Translations under genes and position numbers: made by a program
The notes under the pieces: model-generated
Seen by the model: the letters and a program-made list of their open reading frames with translations, nothing else
Database searches by the model: none
Told to the model about the DNA's origin: nothing
In this document: in pieces, positions 7,614 through 14,897 of the stretch
How the letters are laid out: every line of letters begins with the position of its first letter
Position numbering within the stretch: position 1 is the first letter of the stretch
DNA from: DAOVVL01 sp965603095
GTDB lineage: Bacteria; Pseudomonadota; Alphaproteobacteria; Rhodospirillales; Magnetovibrionaceae
Length of the DNA: 25,274 nucleotides
Reading direction: 5' to 3'
Assembly (NCBI GenBank): GCA_965603095.1
Contig: CBFDBQ010000032.1
Location: 1 to 25,274 of the forward strand

Positions 7614-7913
7614 CTACCTCCACCAGCTTTTACTGCTTTCCTTGCTTGATTTACCGCCTGATTTTTGACAATTACCCTTGGCAGGTGTGGATTGTTGGCC
7701 TGATTGCATAATTGACTGACTATCGGCTGTATTGCTCATTTGAAGCACCGATCTTGTGCTGTCAAACGTGCTGGCAAGGGCAATTCCTGTGGGTGGCAAT
7801 ACTATTAGCAGTGAGCCAGAAATAAATGACAATATGACGGCGTATTCAATGGCCGTAACACCACGTTCATCACCATTAAACTGTTTGATTTTGCTGAATA
7901 AATTACGTTTCAT
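7614..7913 (-). CDS. Flp-family (type IVb) pilin-like protein with a Ser/Lys-rich tail
   Basis: This 99-residue protein begins with a basic leader MKRNLFSKIKQFNGDERG, followed by VTAIEYAVILSFISGSLLIV. That is the class III (Flp) prepilin signature: cleavage after G18, Glu at +5 (E23) and Tyr at +6 (Y24), then a hydrophobic helix. Flp pilins polymerise into thin adhesive pili exported by the Tad system. After about residue 60 the protein continues with a Ser/Gln/Lys-rich, basic tail holding one Cys, longer than usual (Flp pilins are about 50-70 residues). The start is secure: AGGAGG lies six bases before the ATG. No prepilin peptidase or tad genes are in the window, so this is an orphan or pseudopilin-like gene between dnaE and rpsB. 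Its role is not known. Confidence 0.75.
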   Translation of the reverse strand: MKRNLFSKIKQFNGDERGVTAIEYAVILSFISGSLLIVLPPTGIALASTFDSTRSVLQMSNTADSQSIMQSGQQSTPAKGNCQKSGGKSSKESSKSWWR

Positions 7914-7965
7914 TAAAAACCTCCTAGACCCTAAGGGATCTTTATCTGGTTTAATTTATGAAACA

Positions 7966-8006
7966 ATTATAATTCATCCACCAATTATCTTCTGTGATGG
8001 ACATCA
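7966..8006 (-). promoter_or_regulatory. Candidate promoter and palindrome upstream of the Flp-like gene
   Basis: In the gap between the dnaE stop and the pilin gene the minus strand has a perfect TATAAT (7971-7966). No TTGACA-like hexamer lies at the right distance. A short palindrome TGATG-GA-CATCA (7995-8006) sits just upstream of where the -35 would fall, as an activator site might. The gene's strong ribosome-binding site suggests it is well expressed from its own promoter. This is weak evidence. Confidence 0.3.
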
Positions 8007-8034
8007 TGAATACTATTGTATGATTTACCGAGAA

Positions 8035-11000
8035 CTATATTTCTTGAACCTCGGCAATGCCCGGAAGAGACCTAACGGCATAAAGCAGCTCAGGCGTTAC
8101 CCGAACCCCGCCCTTTAGCGCAATTATTACCTCACGTGCCGGGGGAATGCGGGCGATTATGCCGACCCTGCCCCTGCCCTGAGCGGACCCGGCCAAAACC
8201 TCTTTCAGGCCATCAAGACCCTTGTCGTTATCGACAATTATGTTCAGGCCAGCGGCTGTTTGCGATGCGACCTCGTCCAGCGGTTTTAATGACTGGGCCG
8301 AAAGACGAAGGGTTTCACCCTCAAACTGGGCATTGGCACGAATGAAAAGCGATTGCCCCGGTTCCAGCACACCTTGGGCGGCAGCAAGTTGGTCAGAAAA
8401 CACCACCGTTTCGAATGCGCCGCTGGTGTCTGAAAACTGAACAAAGGCATAGCGGTTACCCTTGGCCGAGATGCGTTCTTTTTTTGAAATTACCGTTCCG
8501 GCCATGCTGACAATACCGGAGCGTCCGTTTTCCATGATGTCGGTAAAACGTTGGGCCTCAAGCCGTTTTAAGCTTTTGGTGTAAGAATCGAGCGGATGCG
8601 CGGAAAGATAAAACCCAAGGGCATCAAATTCTTCTTTTAATTTATCCATGGGTGAAAAATCTGGAATATCGGGCAGACGTATTCCGGGATCGGATGCATC
8701 GTCGCCACCAAATAAACCTATTTGCCCACTTTCGCGTTCATGTTGGGCGGCCTGCGCCGTGCCCAATACGGTTTCAAGGGAACTAAACAACTGGCGACGG
8801 TTAGGAACCAATGCATCAAAACTGCCAGAACGGATAAGGTTTTCCATCTGGCGTTTATTTACCTGATGGGCATCAACCCTTTTGGCAAAATCGGATATGT
8901 CTTTGAATGGCCCATTTTCATTTCGTTCCGCCACCAATGCTTCCATTGCACCTTCGCCAACGTTTTTTAATGCCGCAAGGGCATAACGAACGGAAACAGC
9001 CTTGCCATTATCATCGCGCTCGACCTTAAAGGTTGCTTCCGAACGGTTGATGTCGGGCGCCAGCAAATCGATGCCCATTCTTTCCAATTCTTGACGATAG
9101 GCATTTAATTTATCGGTATTGCCCAAATCTAACGTCATGGAAGCGGCCATGAATTCAACCGGGAAATTAGCTTTCATGTACCCGGTTTGATATGCCACAA
9201 GCGCATAAGCGGCGGCATGTGATTTATTAAAACCATAGCCGGCAAATTTATTTACCTGATCAAATATCTGATTAGATTTTGCTTTATCAACGCCACGGGC
9301 TTTTGCGCCTTCAACAAAAGTTGCGCGTTGCTCATCCATTTCAGATTGAATTTTTTTACCCATGGCACGGCGCAGTAAATCAGCACTTCCCAATGAATAG
9401 CCGGAAAGTTCCTGTGCAATTTGCATGACCTGCTCTTGGTAAATCATAATGCCAAAAGTTTCTTTTAGAATTGGTTCCAGCGTTGGATACAGATAATCTG
9501 GTTCTTCTTCGCCATGTTTACGTTTAATATAGCTAGGAATGTTTTCCATGGGGCCGGGACGATAAAGCGCCACCACAGCAATAATGTCTTCAAATTTATC
9601 GGCGCGCAGTTGGCGCAGAACATCTTTCATGCCCGCACTTTCCAATTGGAACACGCCTTGGGTTTCGGCCCGACCAAACATTTCAAACGTTTTTGCGTCA
9701 TCAAGGGGAATGGTTAAAAGGTCAACCTCAACCCCGCCATCGGCAACATGCTTTATAGCGGTTGAAAGAACGGTCAATGTTTTAAGGCCAAGGAAATCAA
9801 ACTTTACCAGACCCGCTAGCTCAACATATTTCATGTTAAATCCGGTTACCGGCATATCGGAGCGTGGGTCGCGATAAACCGGAACAAGGTCGCTTAGTGG
9901 CCTATCACCAATAACCACACCTGCGGCATGGGTTGAGGCATGGCGATAAAGCCCCTCTAGCTGTTTGGCGATATCAACCAGATGTTTTACCTCTGGTTCG
10001 TCGCGTATCATTTCGCGAATTTGTGGTTCTGAATTAATGGCTTCAGGCAAAGTCATCGGGGCGGCTGGATTATTGGGGACCATCTTGCAAATACGGTCAA
10101 CCTGACCATAAGGCATTTCCAAAACGCGCCCAACATCGCGCAGCACCGCGCGGGCTTGTAATTTACCAAAGGTAATAATTTGCGCCACATGGTCGCGGCC
10201 ATATTTTTCCTGCACGTAGCGAATGACTTCGTCACGTCTTTCTTGGCAGAAATCAATATCAAAATCTGGCATGGAAACACGTTCGGGATTGAGGAAGCGT
10301 TCAAACAGCAGGCCCCAGCGAAGCGGATCAAGATCGGTAACCAAAAGCGCCCAAGCCACAACCGAACCAGCACCCGAACCACGACCCGGGCCAACAGGTA
10401 TGTTGTGCGATTTTGCCCATTTAATAAAATCTGAAACTATAAGAAAATATCCGGAAAAACCCATTTCAATAATTACATCAAGTTCGTAATCGAGCCTTTC
10501 GCGATATGGTTTTTCTGCTTTTTTACGAGCACCATCGTCCATATCTTTCGTAAATACCTGAACGCGCAAACGCTCATCTAGGCCAACGTGGGCCTGCTTC
10601 CTTAGTTCGTCTTCTTCGTTTAATCCCTCACCACAATCATAGGGAGGTAAAATTGGGTCAATTTTTGGGACCATGAAAGCACATCTTTTGGCAATTACTA
10701 TTGTGTTTGCTATGGCCTCTGGACCATCTGCAAAAAGCGCGGTCATTTCATCTGCGCTTTTAAAGTAATGCTCAACACTTAAACGGCGCCGTTCTTCCAT
10801 TGAGACATAGGCACCTGCGGCTACGCAAATAAGCGCATCTTGGGCATCAAACATTTCCCTATTTGCAAAAAATACTTCATTGGTAGCAACCATTGGAAGG
10901 TCTAGCTCATAAGCCAGATCAATCATTCGCCCTTCGATGGCGTTTTCATCTCTTAGACCGTGGCGTTGCAATTCAACATAAATATTATTAGGAAAAATAC

Positions 11001-11517
11001 TTGCCAGATTTTCCAGCATTTGTTTGGCATCATCGTTTTGCCCATCAAGCAAAAGCCTGCCAACTGGTCCCTTTACCCCGCCAGTTAAAAGAATAAGCCC
11101 AGCGGAATGATTTTTTAAATCATCAATTGAAACCTTGGGGTCTTCGGCGTCGTCACTTTCAAGGTATGCGCGACTAAATAGTTTCAACAAATTTCGATAG
11201 CCAGCATCATTTTGTACCAACAAAACAATTTGGTCGGGATCGGGTTCACGCAAGTTTTTTGCCTGTGGCTGTTTAGCATCGGTGCGCTCAAGCGATAATT
11301 GGCAACCAATTATCGGCTGAACACCCTTTTCAGCGGCAGCAAAAGAAAATTCAAGGGCTCCGAATAGATTGTTGGTATCGGTTACCGCAATGCCCGGCAT
11401 CTTGCCATCAGCGCAAAGCGATACAATATCCTTTGGCTGGATTGCGCCTTCAAGTAATGAATAGGCAGAATGAACCCGAAGGTGAACAAATTCTGCGTGT
11501 GATGCGGCCTTGGACAT
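8035..11517 (-). CDS. dnaE: DNA polymerase III subunit alpha
   Basis: This is the replicative polymerase catalytic subunit (C-family). The 1160-residue protein is complete. An N-terminal PHP domain starts with FVHLRVHSAYSLLEG (10-24). The palm contains VGPGRGSGAGSVVAWALL (375-392) and the catalytic MPDFDIDF, giving D418 and D420. The third Asp is in LVKFDFLGLK. The fingers include FGIMIYQEQVMQIAQELSGY, and GYGFNKSHAAAYA is typical. A helix-hairpin-helix/OB-fold region (GTVISKKERISAKGNRYAFV) precedes the C-terminal tau-binding tail. Length and motifs fit DnaE1 rather than the mutagenic DnaE2/ImuC, which I judge from memory of the families. No intein interrupts it. The gap from lolD is 80 bases and contains a consensus DnaA box. 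Confidence 0.98.
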   Translation of the reverse strand: MSKAASHAEFVHLRVHSAYSLLEGAIQPKDIVSLCADGKMPGIAVTDTNNLFGALEFSFAAAEKGVQPIIGCQLSLERTDAKQPQAKNLREPDPDQIVLLVQNDAGYRNLLKLFSRAYLESDDAEDPKVSIDDLKNHSAGLILLTGGVKGPVGRLLLDGQNDDAKQMLENLASIFPNNIYVELQRHGLRDENAIEGRMIDLAYELDLPMVATNEVFFANREMFDAQDALICVAAGAYVSMEERRRLSVEHYFKSADEMTALFADGPEAIANTIVIAKRCAFMVPKIDPILPPYDCGEGLNEEDELRKQAHVGLDERLRVQVFTKDMDDGARKKAEKPYRERLDYELDVIIEMGFSGYFLIVSDFIKWAKSHNIPVGPGRGSGAGSVVAWALLVTDLDPLRWGLLFERFLNPERVSMPDFDIDFCQERRDEVIRYVQEKYGRDHVAQIITFGKLQARAVLRDVGRVLEMPYGQVDRICKMVPNNPAAPMTLPEAINSEPQIREMIRDEPEVKHLVDIAKQLEGLYRHASTHAAGVVIGDRPLSDLVPVYRDPRSDMPVTGFNMKYVELAGLVKFDFLGLKTLTVLSTAIKHVADGGVEVDLLTIPLDDAKTFEMFGRAETQGVFQLESAGMKDVLRQLRADKFEDIIAVVALYRPGPMENIPSYIKRKHGEEEPDYLYPTLEPILKETFGIMIYQEQVMQIAQELSGYSLGSADLLRRAMGKKIQSEMDEQRATFVEGAKARGVDKAKSNQIFDQVNKFAGYGFNKSHAAAYALVAYQTGYMKANFPVEFMAASMTLDLGNTDKLNAYRQELERMGIDLLAPDINRSEATFKVERDDNGKAVSVRYALAALKNVGEGAMEALVAERNENGPFKDISDFAKRVDAHQVNKRQMENLIRSGSFDALVPNRRQLFSSLETVLGTAQAAQHERESGQIGLFGGDDASDPGIRLPDIPDFSPMDKLKEEFDALGFYLSAHPLDSYTKSLKRLEAQRFTDIMENGRSGIVSMAGTVISKKERISAKGNRYAFVQFSDTSGAFETVVFSDQLAAAQGVLEPGQSLFIRANAQFEGETLRLSAQSLKPLDEVASQTAAGLNIIVDNDKGLDGLKEVLAGSAQGRGRVGIIARIPPAREVIIALKGGVRVTPELLYAVRSLPGIAEVQEI

Positions 11518-11560
11518 TTAAACAGAATTCCATACCCGGTGCCCATAGGCTAGTGGATGG

Positions 11561-11589
11561 ATTAATTCTTTTGGATATTTTATCCACAA
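11561..11589 (-). promoter_or_regulatory. Candidate dnaE promoter
   Basis: On the minus strand TTGTGG (11589-11584) is followed by 17 bases and ATTAAT (11566-11561; four of six with TATAAT). Both hexamers are imperfect. The spacing and position, about 45 bases before the dnaE ATG, are right. The -35 element overlaps the DnaA box at 11580-11588. Confidence 0.35.
11580..11588 (+). promoter_or_regulatory. Consensus DnaA box upstream of dnaE
   Basis: TTATCCACA is a perfect match to the strong R1-type DnaA box. A given 9-mer on either strand is expected about 0.2 times in 25 kb, so one hit could be chance. Its placement in the only gap before dnaE makes a regulatory role plausible but unproven. 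No cluster of boxes or AT-rich unwinding region is seen, so this is not an origin. Confidence 0.5.
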
Positions 11590-11597
11590 TTTGGGGG

Positions 11598-12293
11598 CTA
11601 ATCTTCGGTCAGGTGGCCACCTTCAAGGCGGACTATTCTATCCATTTTACCAGCCAGTTCCGCGTTATGAGTAGCAATTATGGCGGTTAATCCGGCCCCA
11701 CGGGCAAGGCCCAATAGCATTTTAAATACCTCGCCCGCTGTTTCGGGATCAAGGTTGCCGGTTGGTTCATCCGCCAATAATAAATCAGGCGCATTGGCCA
11801 GTGCGCGGGCAATAGCAACCCGCTGTTGTTCGCCCCCAGAAAGTCGGGCTGGACGATGAGTAGACCTATCGCTTAGGCCCAACATTTCTAATAATTGATC
11901 GGCACGAACCCCGGCATCACTTTTTTTCATTCCGGCAATGATTTGTGGGATAATTATATTTTCCCGAGCCGAAAATTCGGGCAACAAATGATGGTATTGA
12001 TAAACAAAACCAAGGTGCTGACGGCGCAGTTCGGTTTGGCGGTCATCTTTTAACCCGTTACATTGTTCGCCATTTATAAAGATATCGCCATCATCGGGCC
12101 TTTCTAGCAACCCTGCAATATGCAAAAGCGTTGATTTGCCCGAACCAGACGGCCCAACCAGCGCAACAATCTCTCCTTGTTTGATAGAAAGATTTGCATC
12201 ATTCAACACATGCAATTCAGATCGCCCTTGGCGAAAAACACGATTAATTCCTTTTAATTCTAGGACTGGTAATTCTAGCACCGGACTACTCAT
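11598..12293 (-). CDS. lolD: Lipoprotein-releasing ABC transporter ATP-binding protein LolD
   Basis: LolD is the cytoplasmic ATPase that drives release of outer-membrane lipoproteins from the inner membrane to LolA. The 231-residue protein has Walker A GPSGSGKST (47-55), the Q-loop in GFVYQYHHLLPEFSARENI, the ABC signature LSGGEQQR (151-158), Walker B LLLADEPT (171-178) and the H-loop His 209. The YQxHHLLPEF text is typical of LolD. I use the ATG at 12293, which has AGAGG eight bases upstream and overlaps the permease stop by eight bases. The frame could be extended to a TTG at 12353, deeper inside the permease gene, without support. It is coupled to the permease and lies upstream of dnaE. 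Confidence 0.96.
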   Translation of the reverse strand: MSSPVLELPVLELKGINRVFRQGRSELHVLNDANLSIKQGEIVALVGPSGSGKSTLLHIAGLLERPDDGDIFINGEQCNGLKDDRQTELRRQHLGFVYQYHHLLPEFSARENIIIPQIIAGMKKSDAGVRADQLLEMLGLSDRSTHRPARLSGGEQQRVAIARALANAPDLLLADEPTGNLDPETAGEVFKMLLGLARGAGLTAIIATHNAELAGKMDRIVRLEGGHLTED

Positions 12294-13530
12294 ATCGAAG
12301 CGCCTCTGCCGGATCGGTTCTGGCGGCACGCCATGACGGATATATGGTTGCAAAAAGCGACAGCCCTAACCCCATAGATACAACGGCCATAACTTCAACC
12401 GGATCAATTTTTGCAGGCAACTGTGTAAGGAAATATATTTCAGCGGCAAACAGTTCGGTTCCGGTAAGGGACTGTATGGTTTGGCGAATTGTTTCTATGT
12501 TGGTTGAAACCCATAACCCCAACATGGTTCCAGAAAATGTTCCGATAACTCCGATAGAGGCACCTGCCAGAAAAAATACACGCATTATCATGCCACGAGT
12601 TGCCCCCATGGTGCGCAAAATAGCAATGTCACTACCCTTGTCCTTAACCAGCATTATCATGGAGGAGATAATATTAAACGCCGCTACAACTATAATAAGA
12701 GTAAGTATTAAAAACATAACATTGCGTTCAACCTGAATGGCGTTAAAGAAGCTTGAATTAGCTTGTTGCCAATCATGAACCCGAGCCTTGACGCCAATTG
12801 CTTTTCGTATTTCATGACCAATTGGCTTTGTTTCGTCGGGATCATTAACAAAAACTTCTAAATTAGTCACCGCATCAGGTTTTGAAAAATAAACCTGAGC
12901 CGCATGAAGCGGCATAAAGATAAACCCTGAATCGTATTCAAACATTCCCACCTTGAAAATTGCCACCACCTTAAAGGCGCGCATTCTGGGAACCGTTCCA
13001 AATGCTGTGGCGTGGCCCTGGGGCGAAATAAGGGTTACCTTTTCACCAACAAAAAGGCCTAATCGTTTGGCAAGTTCTGCACCAATGATAACGCTGTCAT
13101 CTGGCCCAAATGCATCAAGCGAACCATATTCAATATTATCAGAAATTATTTTCCTTTTTTGAATATCGCTTGAACGCAACGCCCGAACAACCGCACCACG
13201 CGATGTGCTGCCGACAGATGCCATTACTTGGCCCTCTATCATTGGGGTAACACTTATAACACCGGGAACACCACGAACAATATCAGCTTGGGCGTCAAAA
13301 TCAGTCATCACCCGTGATTGGTTATAAACACTGACATGTCCGTTAAGGCCAAGAATTCGGCTCATTAATTCAGCCCGAAAGCCGTTCATTACCGCCATTA
13401 CAATAATAAGCGTAGAAACCCCCAAGGCTATACCCAGCAGGGAAAACCACGCAATTATGGAAACAAATCCTTCTTGCCGACGCGCCCTAAGATAGCGCAT
13501 GGCCAACATCCATTCAAAAGCGGAGAACAT
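12286..13530 (-). CDS. lolC: Lipoprotein-releasing ABC transporter permease (LolC/LolE family)
   Basis: This inner-membrane permease partners LolD in lipoprotein sorting to the outer membrane. The 414-residue protein begins FEWMLAMRYLRARRQEGFVS. A first membrane span follows (about 24-50), then a large periplasmic domain (about 55-270) and three C-terminal spans (about 272-295, 318-345, 375-398). This is the LolC/E topology. The segment MNGFRAELMSRILGLNGHV after span 1 is characteristic. Only one permease gene is present, so I cannot tell LolC from LolE; many Alphaproteobacteria use a single such subunit. The end overlaps lolD. The upstream gap (13531-13666) has short repeats and a weak ribosome-binding site. 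Confidence 0.93.
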   Translation of the reverse strand: MFSAFEWMLAMRYLRARRQEGFVSIIAWFSLLGIALGVSTLIIVMAVMNGFRAELMSRILGLNGHVSVYNQSRVMTDFDAQADIVRGVPGVISVTPMIEGQVMASVGSTSRGAVVRALRSSDIQKRKIISDNIEYGSLDAFGPDDSVIIGAELAKRLGLFVGEKVTLISPQGHATAFGTVPRMRAFKVVAIFKVGMFEYDSGFIFMPLHAAQVYFSKPDAVTNLEVFVNDPDETKPIGHEIRKAIGVKARVHDWQQANSSFFNAIQVERNVMFLILTLIIVVAAFNIISSMIMLVKDKGSDIAILRTMGATRGMIMRVFFLAGASIGVIGTFSGTMLGLWVSTNIETIRQTIQSLTGTELFAAEIYFLTQLPAKIDPVEVMAVVSMGLGLSLFATIYPSWRAARTDPAEALRYE

Positions 13531-13592
13531 ATTTTCGGGCAGCCTTTCTGACTTAAAAGAATCGATGATGAACTCTAGGCGATGGCTTCATC

Positions 13593-13633
13593 TGTGGCAA
13601 CGTGACGTAATAAGTGACGTAATAATGTGGCAA
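13593..13633. repeat. Nested direct repeats in the lolC upstream region
   Basis: GTGACGTAATAA is repeated in tandem (13602-13613 and 13614-13625). The pair is flanked by two direct copies of TGTGGCAA (13593-13600 and 13626-13633). The block lies about 65-105 bases before the lolC ATG, in the gap after tag. It could be a regulator-binding array or simple repeat expansion. On the minus strand the flanking repeat supplies TTGCCA hexamers resembling a -35, but I see no clear -10. Confidence 0.6.
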
Positions 13634-13666
13634 TATTAAGCGCCCCCCCTACCCCCAGACCTTTGG

Positions 13667-14236
13667 CTATATCTTTGGATTGTTTTCGTAAATTGCCTGA
13701 TCTGCTTTCATCCATGGTGGTTTTTTGGAAGCTATCTTTTTATATATTGGGCATTTTTTAGAATGCGCACCGGGAAGGTATCCTGTACTCATTAAAAATT
13801 CATTGACCACCTCCGGCCCGGTGAATGAAAAATTTTTGCGAAAAAGCTTTACCCATTCTTTGTGCGGTAATGGATGATTAACCGATAGCCATTTTACAAA
13901 CCCACCGTTGGTTTCACGCATTTCTATTATGACTTTGGCATTATTAATAATTGCCTCAACTTTTAGCCGATTACGAATTATACCGGGGTCTTTCAAAAGT
14001 CGGTTAATTTCACGTTTTTTATATGCCGCAACCATATCAACATTAAAACTATCAAATGCTTCAAACGTGGTTGGTCTTTTTTTTAATACTATTTCCCATG
14101 AAAGACCTGCTTGAAAAATTTCCAATGCTAATAATTCAAGTAGTTGGCTTTCATTTTTTCCGGGGAAACCATATTCCCTATCGTGGTATTTGCCATGTAT
14201 GAGGTGACCGGGGGCCGTATCACAATAAGATGACAT
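13667..14236 (-). CDS. tag: DNA-3-methyladenine glycosylase I
   Basis: Tag excises 3-methyladenine from alkylated DNA, opening base-excision repair. The 189-residue protein matches the E. coli enzyme (187). The zinc ligands are C5 and H18 near the N-terminus, plus the HSKKC pair H158/C162. The LALEIFQAGLSW segment supplies the catalytic-pocket E39 and W47. DPGIIRNRLKVEAIINNA is the helix-hairpin-helix region. The start is the ATG at 14236, which overlaps the stop of the small upstream gene (TGATG) and has AAAGG nine bases upstream. Two earlier in-frame GTG codons are possible. A G-rich stretch follows the stop. The gene is unexpected between mce and lolC. Confidence 0.95.
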   Translation of the reverse strand: MSSYCDTAPGHLIHGKYHDREYGFPGKNESQLLELLALEIFQAGLSWEIVLKKRPTTFEAFDSFNVDMVAAYKKREINRLLKDPGIIRNRLKVEAIINNAKVIIEMRETNGGFVKWLSVNHPLPHKEWVKLFRKNFSFTGPEVVNEFLMSTGYLPGAHSKKCPIYKKIASKKPPWMKADQAIYENNPKI

Positions 14237-14451
14237 CACCACATGCCTTTGCGCATCATAAAAATAACCGTCATCATTCCCCCCTCAATCGTAACAAGAA
14301 TCAAAAGTATAATTCCGATCCATATTGCCCATTTGAGATTAATTTTCATCTTGCGTTCATTTAACGGCAAATTATGCAGGCGAACATTTTTATCACTTAC
14401 ATCAATAGCTTCTTCTTCGAAGCTCTCATGCTGTAGCTTGGCGTCGTTCAT
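14236..14451 (-). CDS. Small single-span membrane protein of unknown function
   Basis: I do not recognise this 71-residue protein. Its first half is charged and hydrophilic (many Glu, Asp, Lys; no signal peptide). Residues ~40-66 form one hydrophobic span (NLKWAIWIGIILLILVTIEG, then GMMTVIFMM), and the end is RKGMW. Topology is probably N-in with a very short outside tail, or a tail-anchored arrangement. It is likely real because its ATG overlaps the mce stop (ATGA) and its TGA overlaps the tag ATG, making a tightly coupled mce-orf71-tag trio. In many Alphaproteobacteria the slot after mce holds a DUF1467 two-span protein; this is not an obvious match to it. Confidence 0.7.
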   Translation of the reverse strand: MNDAKLQHESFEEEAIDVSDKNVRLHNLPLNERKMKINLKWAIWIGIILLILVTIEGGMMTVIFMMRKGMW

Positions 14452-14852
14452 TTTTCTTCGAGCTCAATAAGGGTAGAGAAAAAATCTTTTGGGTGTAAAA
14501 ACAAAACGGGCTTCCCATGGGCACCGATTTTAGGTTCACTACTGCCAAGTATCCGCACACCTTCGCTTTTTAACTTTTCAGAGGCGGTGGCAATGTCGTC
14601 TACCTCTAGACAAATGTGGTGTATTCCGCCTTCGGGATTGCGTTCAAGAAATTTTGCAATGGGTGAATTTTCGCCCAGCGGTTCAAGTAATTCTATCTTG
14701 GCATTTTCAAGTTCAATAAAAACTACGCTAACGCCGTGTTCCGGCTGTTGGGTTGGCTCAGAGACAGCCGCGCCCAAACGTTCGCGGTACTGGTTGGCGG
14801 CTTTGGCAATATCTGGAACCGCTATGGCAATATGATTTAAGCTTTTAATCAT
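14448..14852 (-). CDS. mce: Methylmalonyl-CoA epimerase
   Basis: This VOC-superfamily metalloenzyme interconverts (R)- and (S)-methylmalonyl-CoA in propionate and branched-chain catabolism. The 134-residue protein carries two beta-alpha-beta-beta-beta modules. The expected metal ligands are seen in order: H7 (NHIAIAV), E54 (KIELLEPL), H78 or H79 (GGIHHICLEVDD) and E130 (TLIELEE). The length is right for the family. Methylmalonyl-CoA mutase and propionyl-CoA carboxylase genes are not in this window. The gene follows rnj after 45 bases with no terminator, and its stop overlaps the next small gene. Confidence 0.93.
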   Translation of the reverse strand: MIKSLNHIAIAVPDIAKAANQYRERLGAAVSEPTQQPEHGVSVVFIELENAKIELLEPLGENSPIAKFLERNPEGGIHHICLEVDDIATASEKLKSEGVRILGSSEPKIGAHGKPVLFLHPKDFFSTLIELEEK

Positions 14853-14897
14853 GTTCTTAATTTACCCGAAAAATAACATAAATTAAATCACAACTAA

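Noticed and set aside
8035..11517. Possible intein or DnaE2-type gene
   Set aside because: The protein is collinear with standard DnaE and has no insertion at the catalytic motifs. No imuA/imuB neighbours are present.
11572..11586. Hairpin TGGATA-TTT-TATCCA after lolD as a terminator
   Set aside because: The stem is weak and AT-rich, with no T-run on the minus strand. The overlap with the DnaA box and a candidate promoter explains the bases better.
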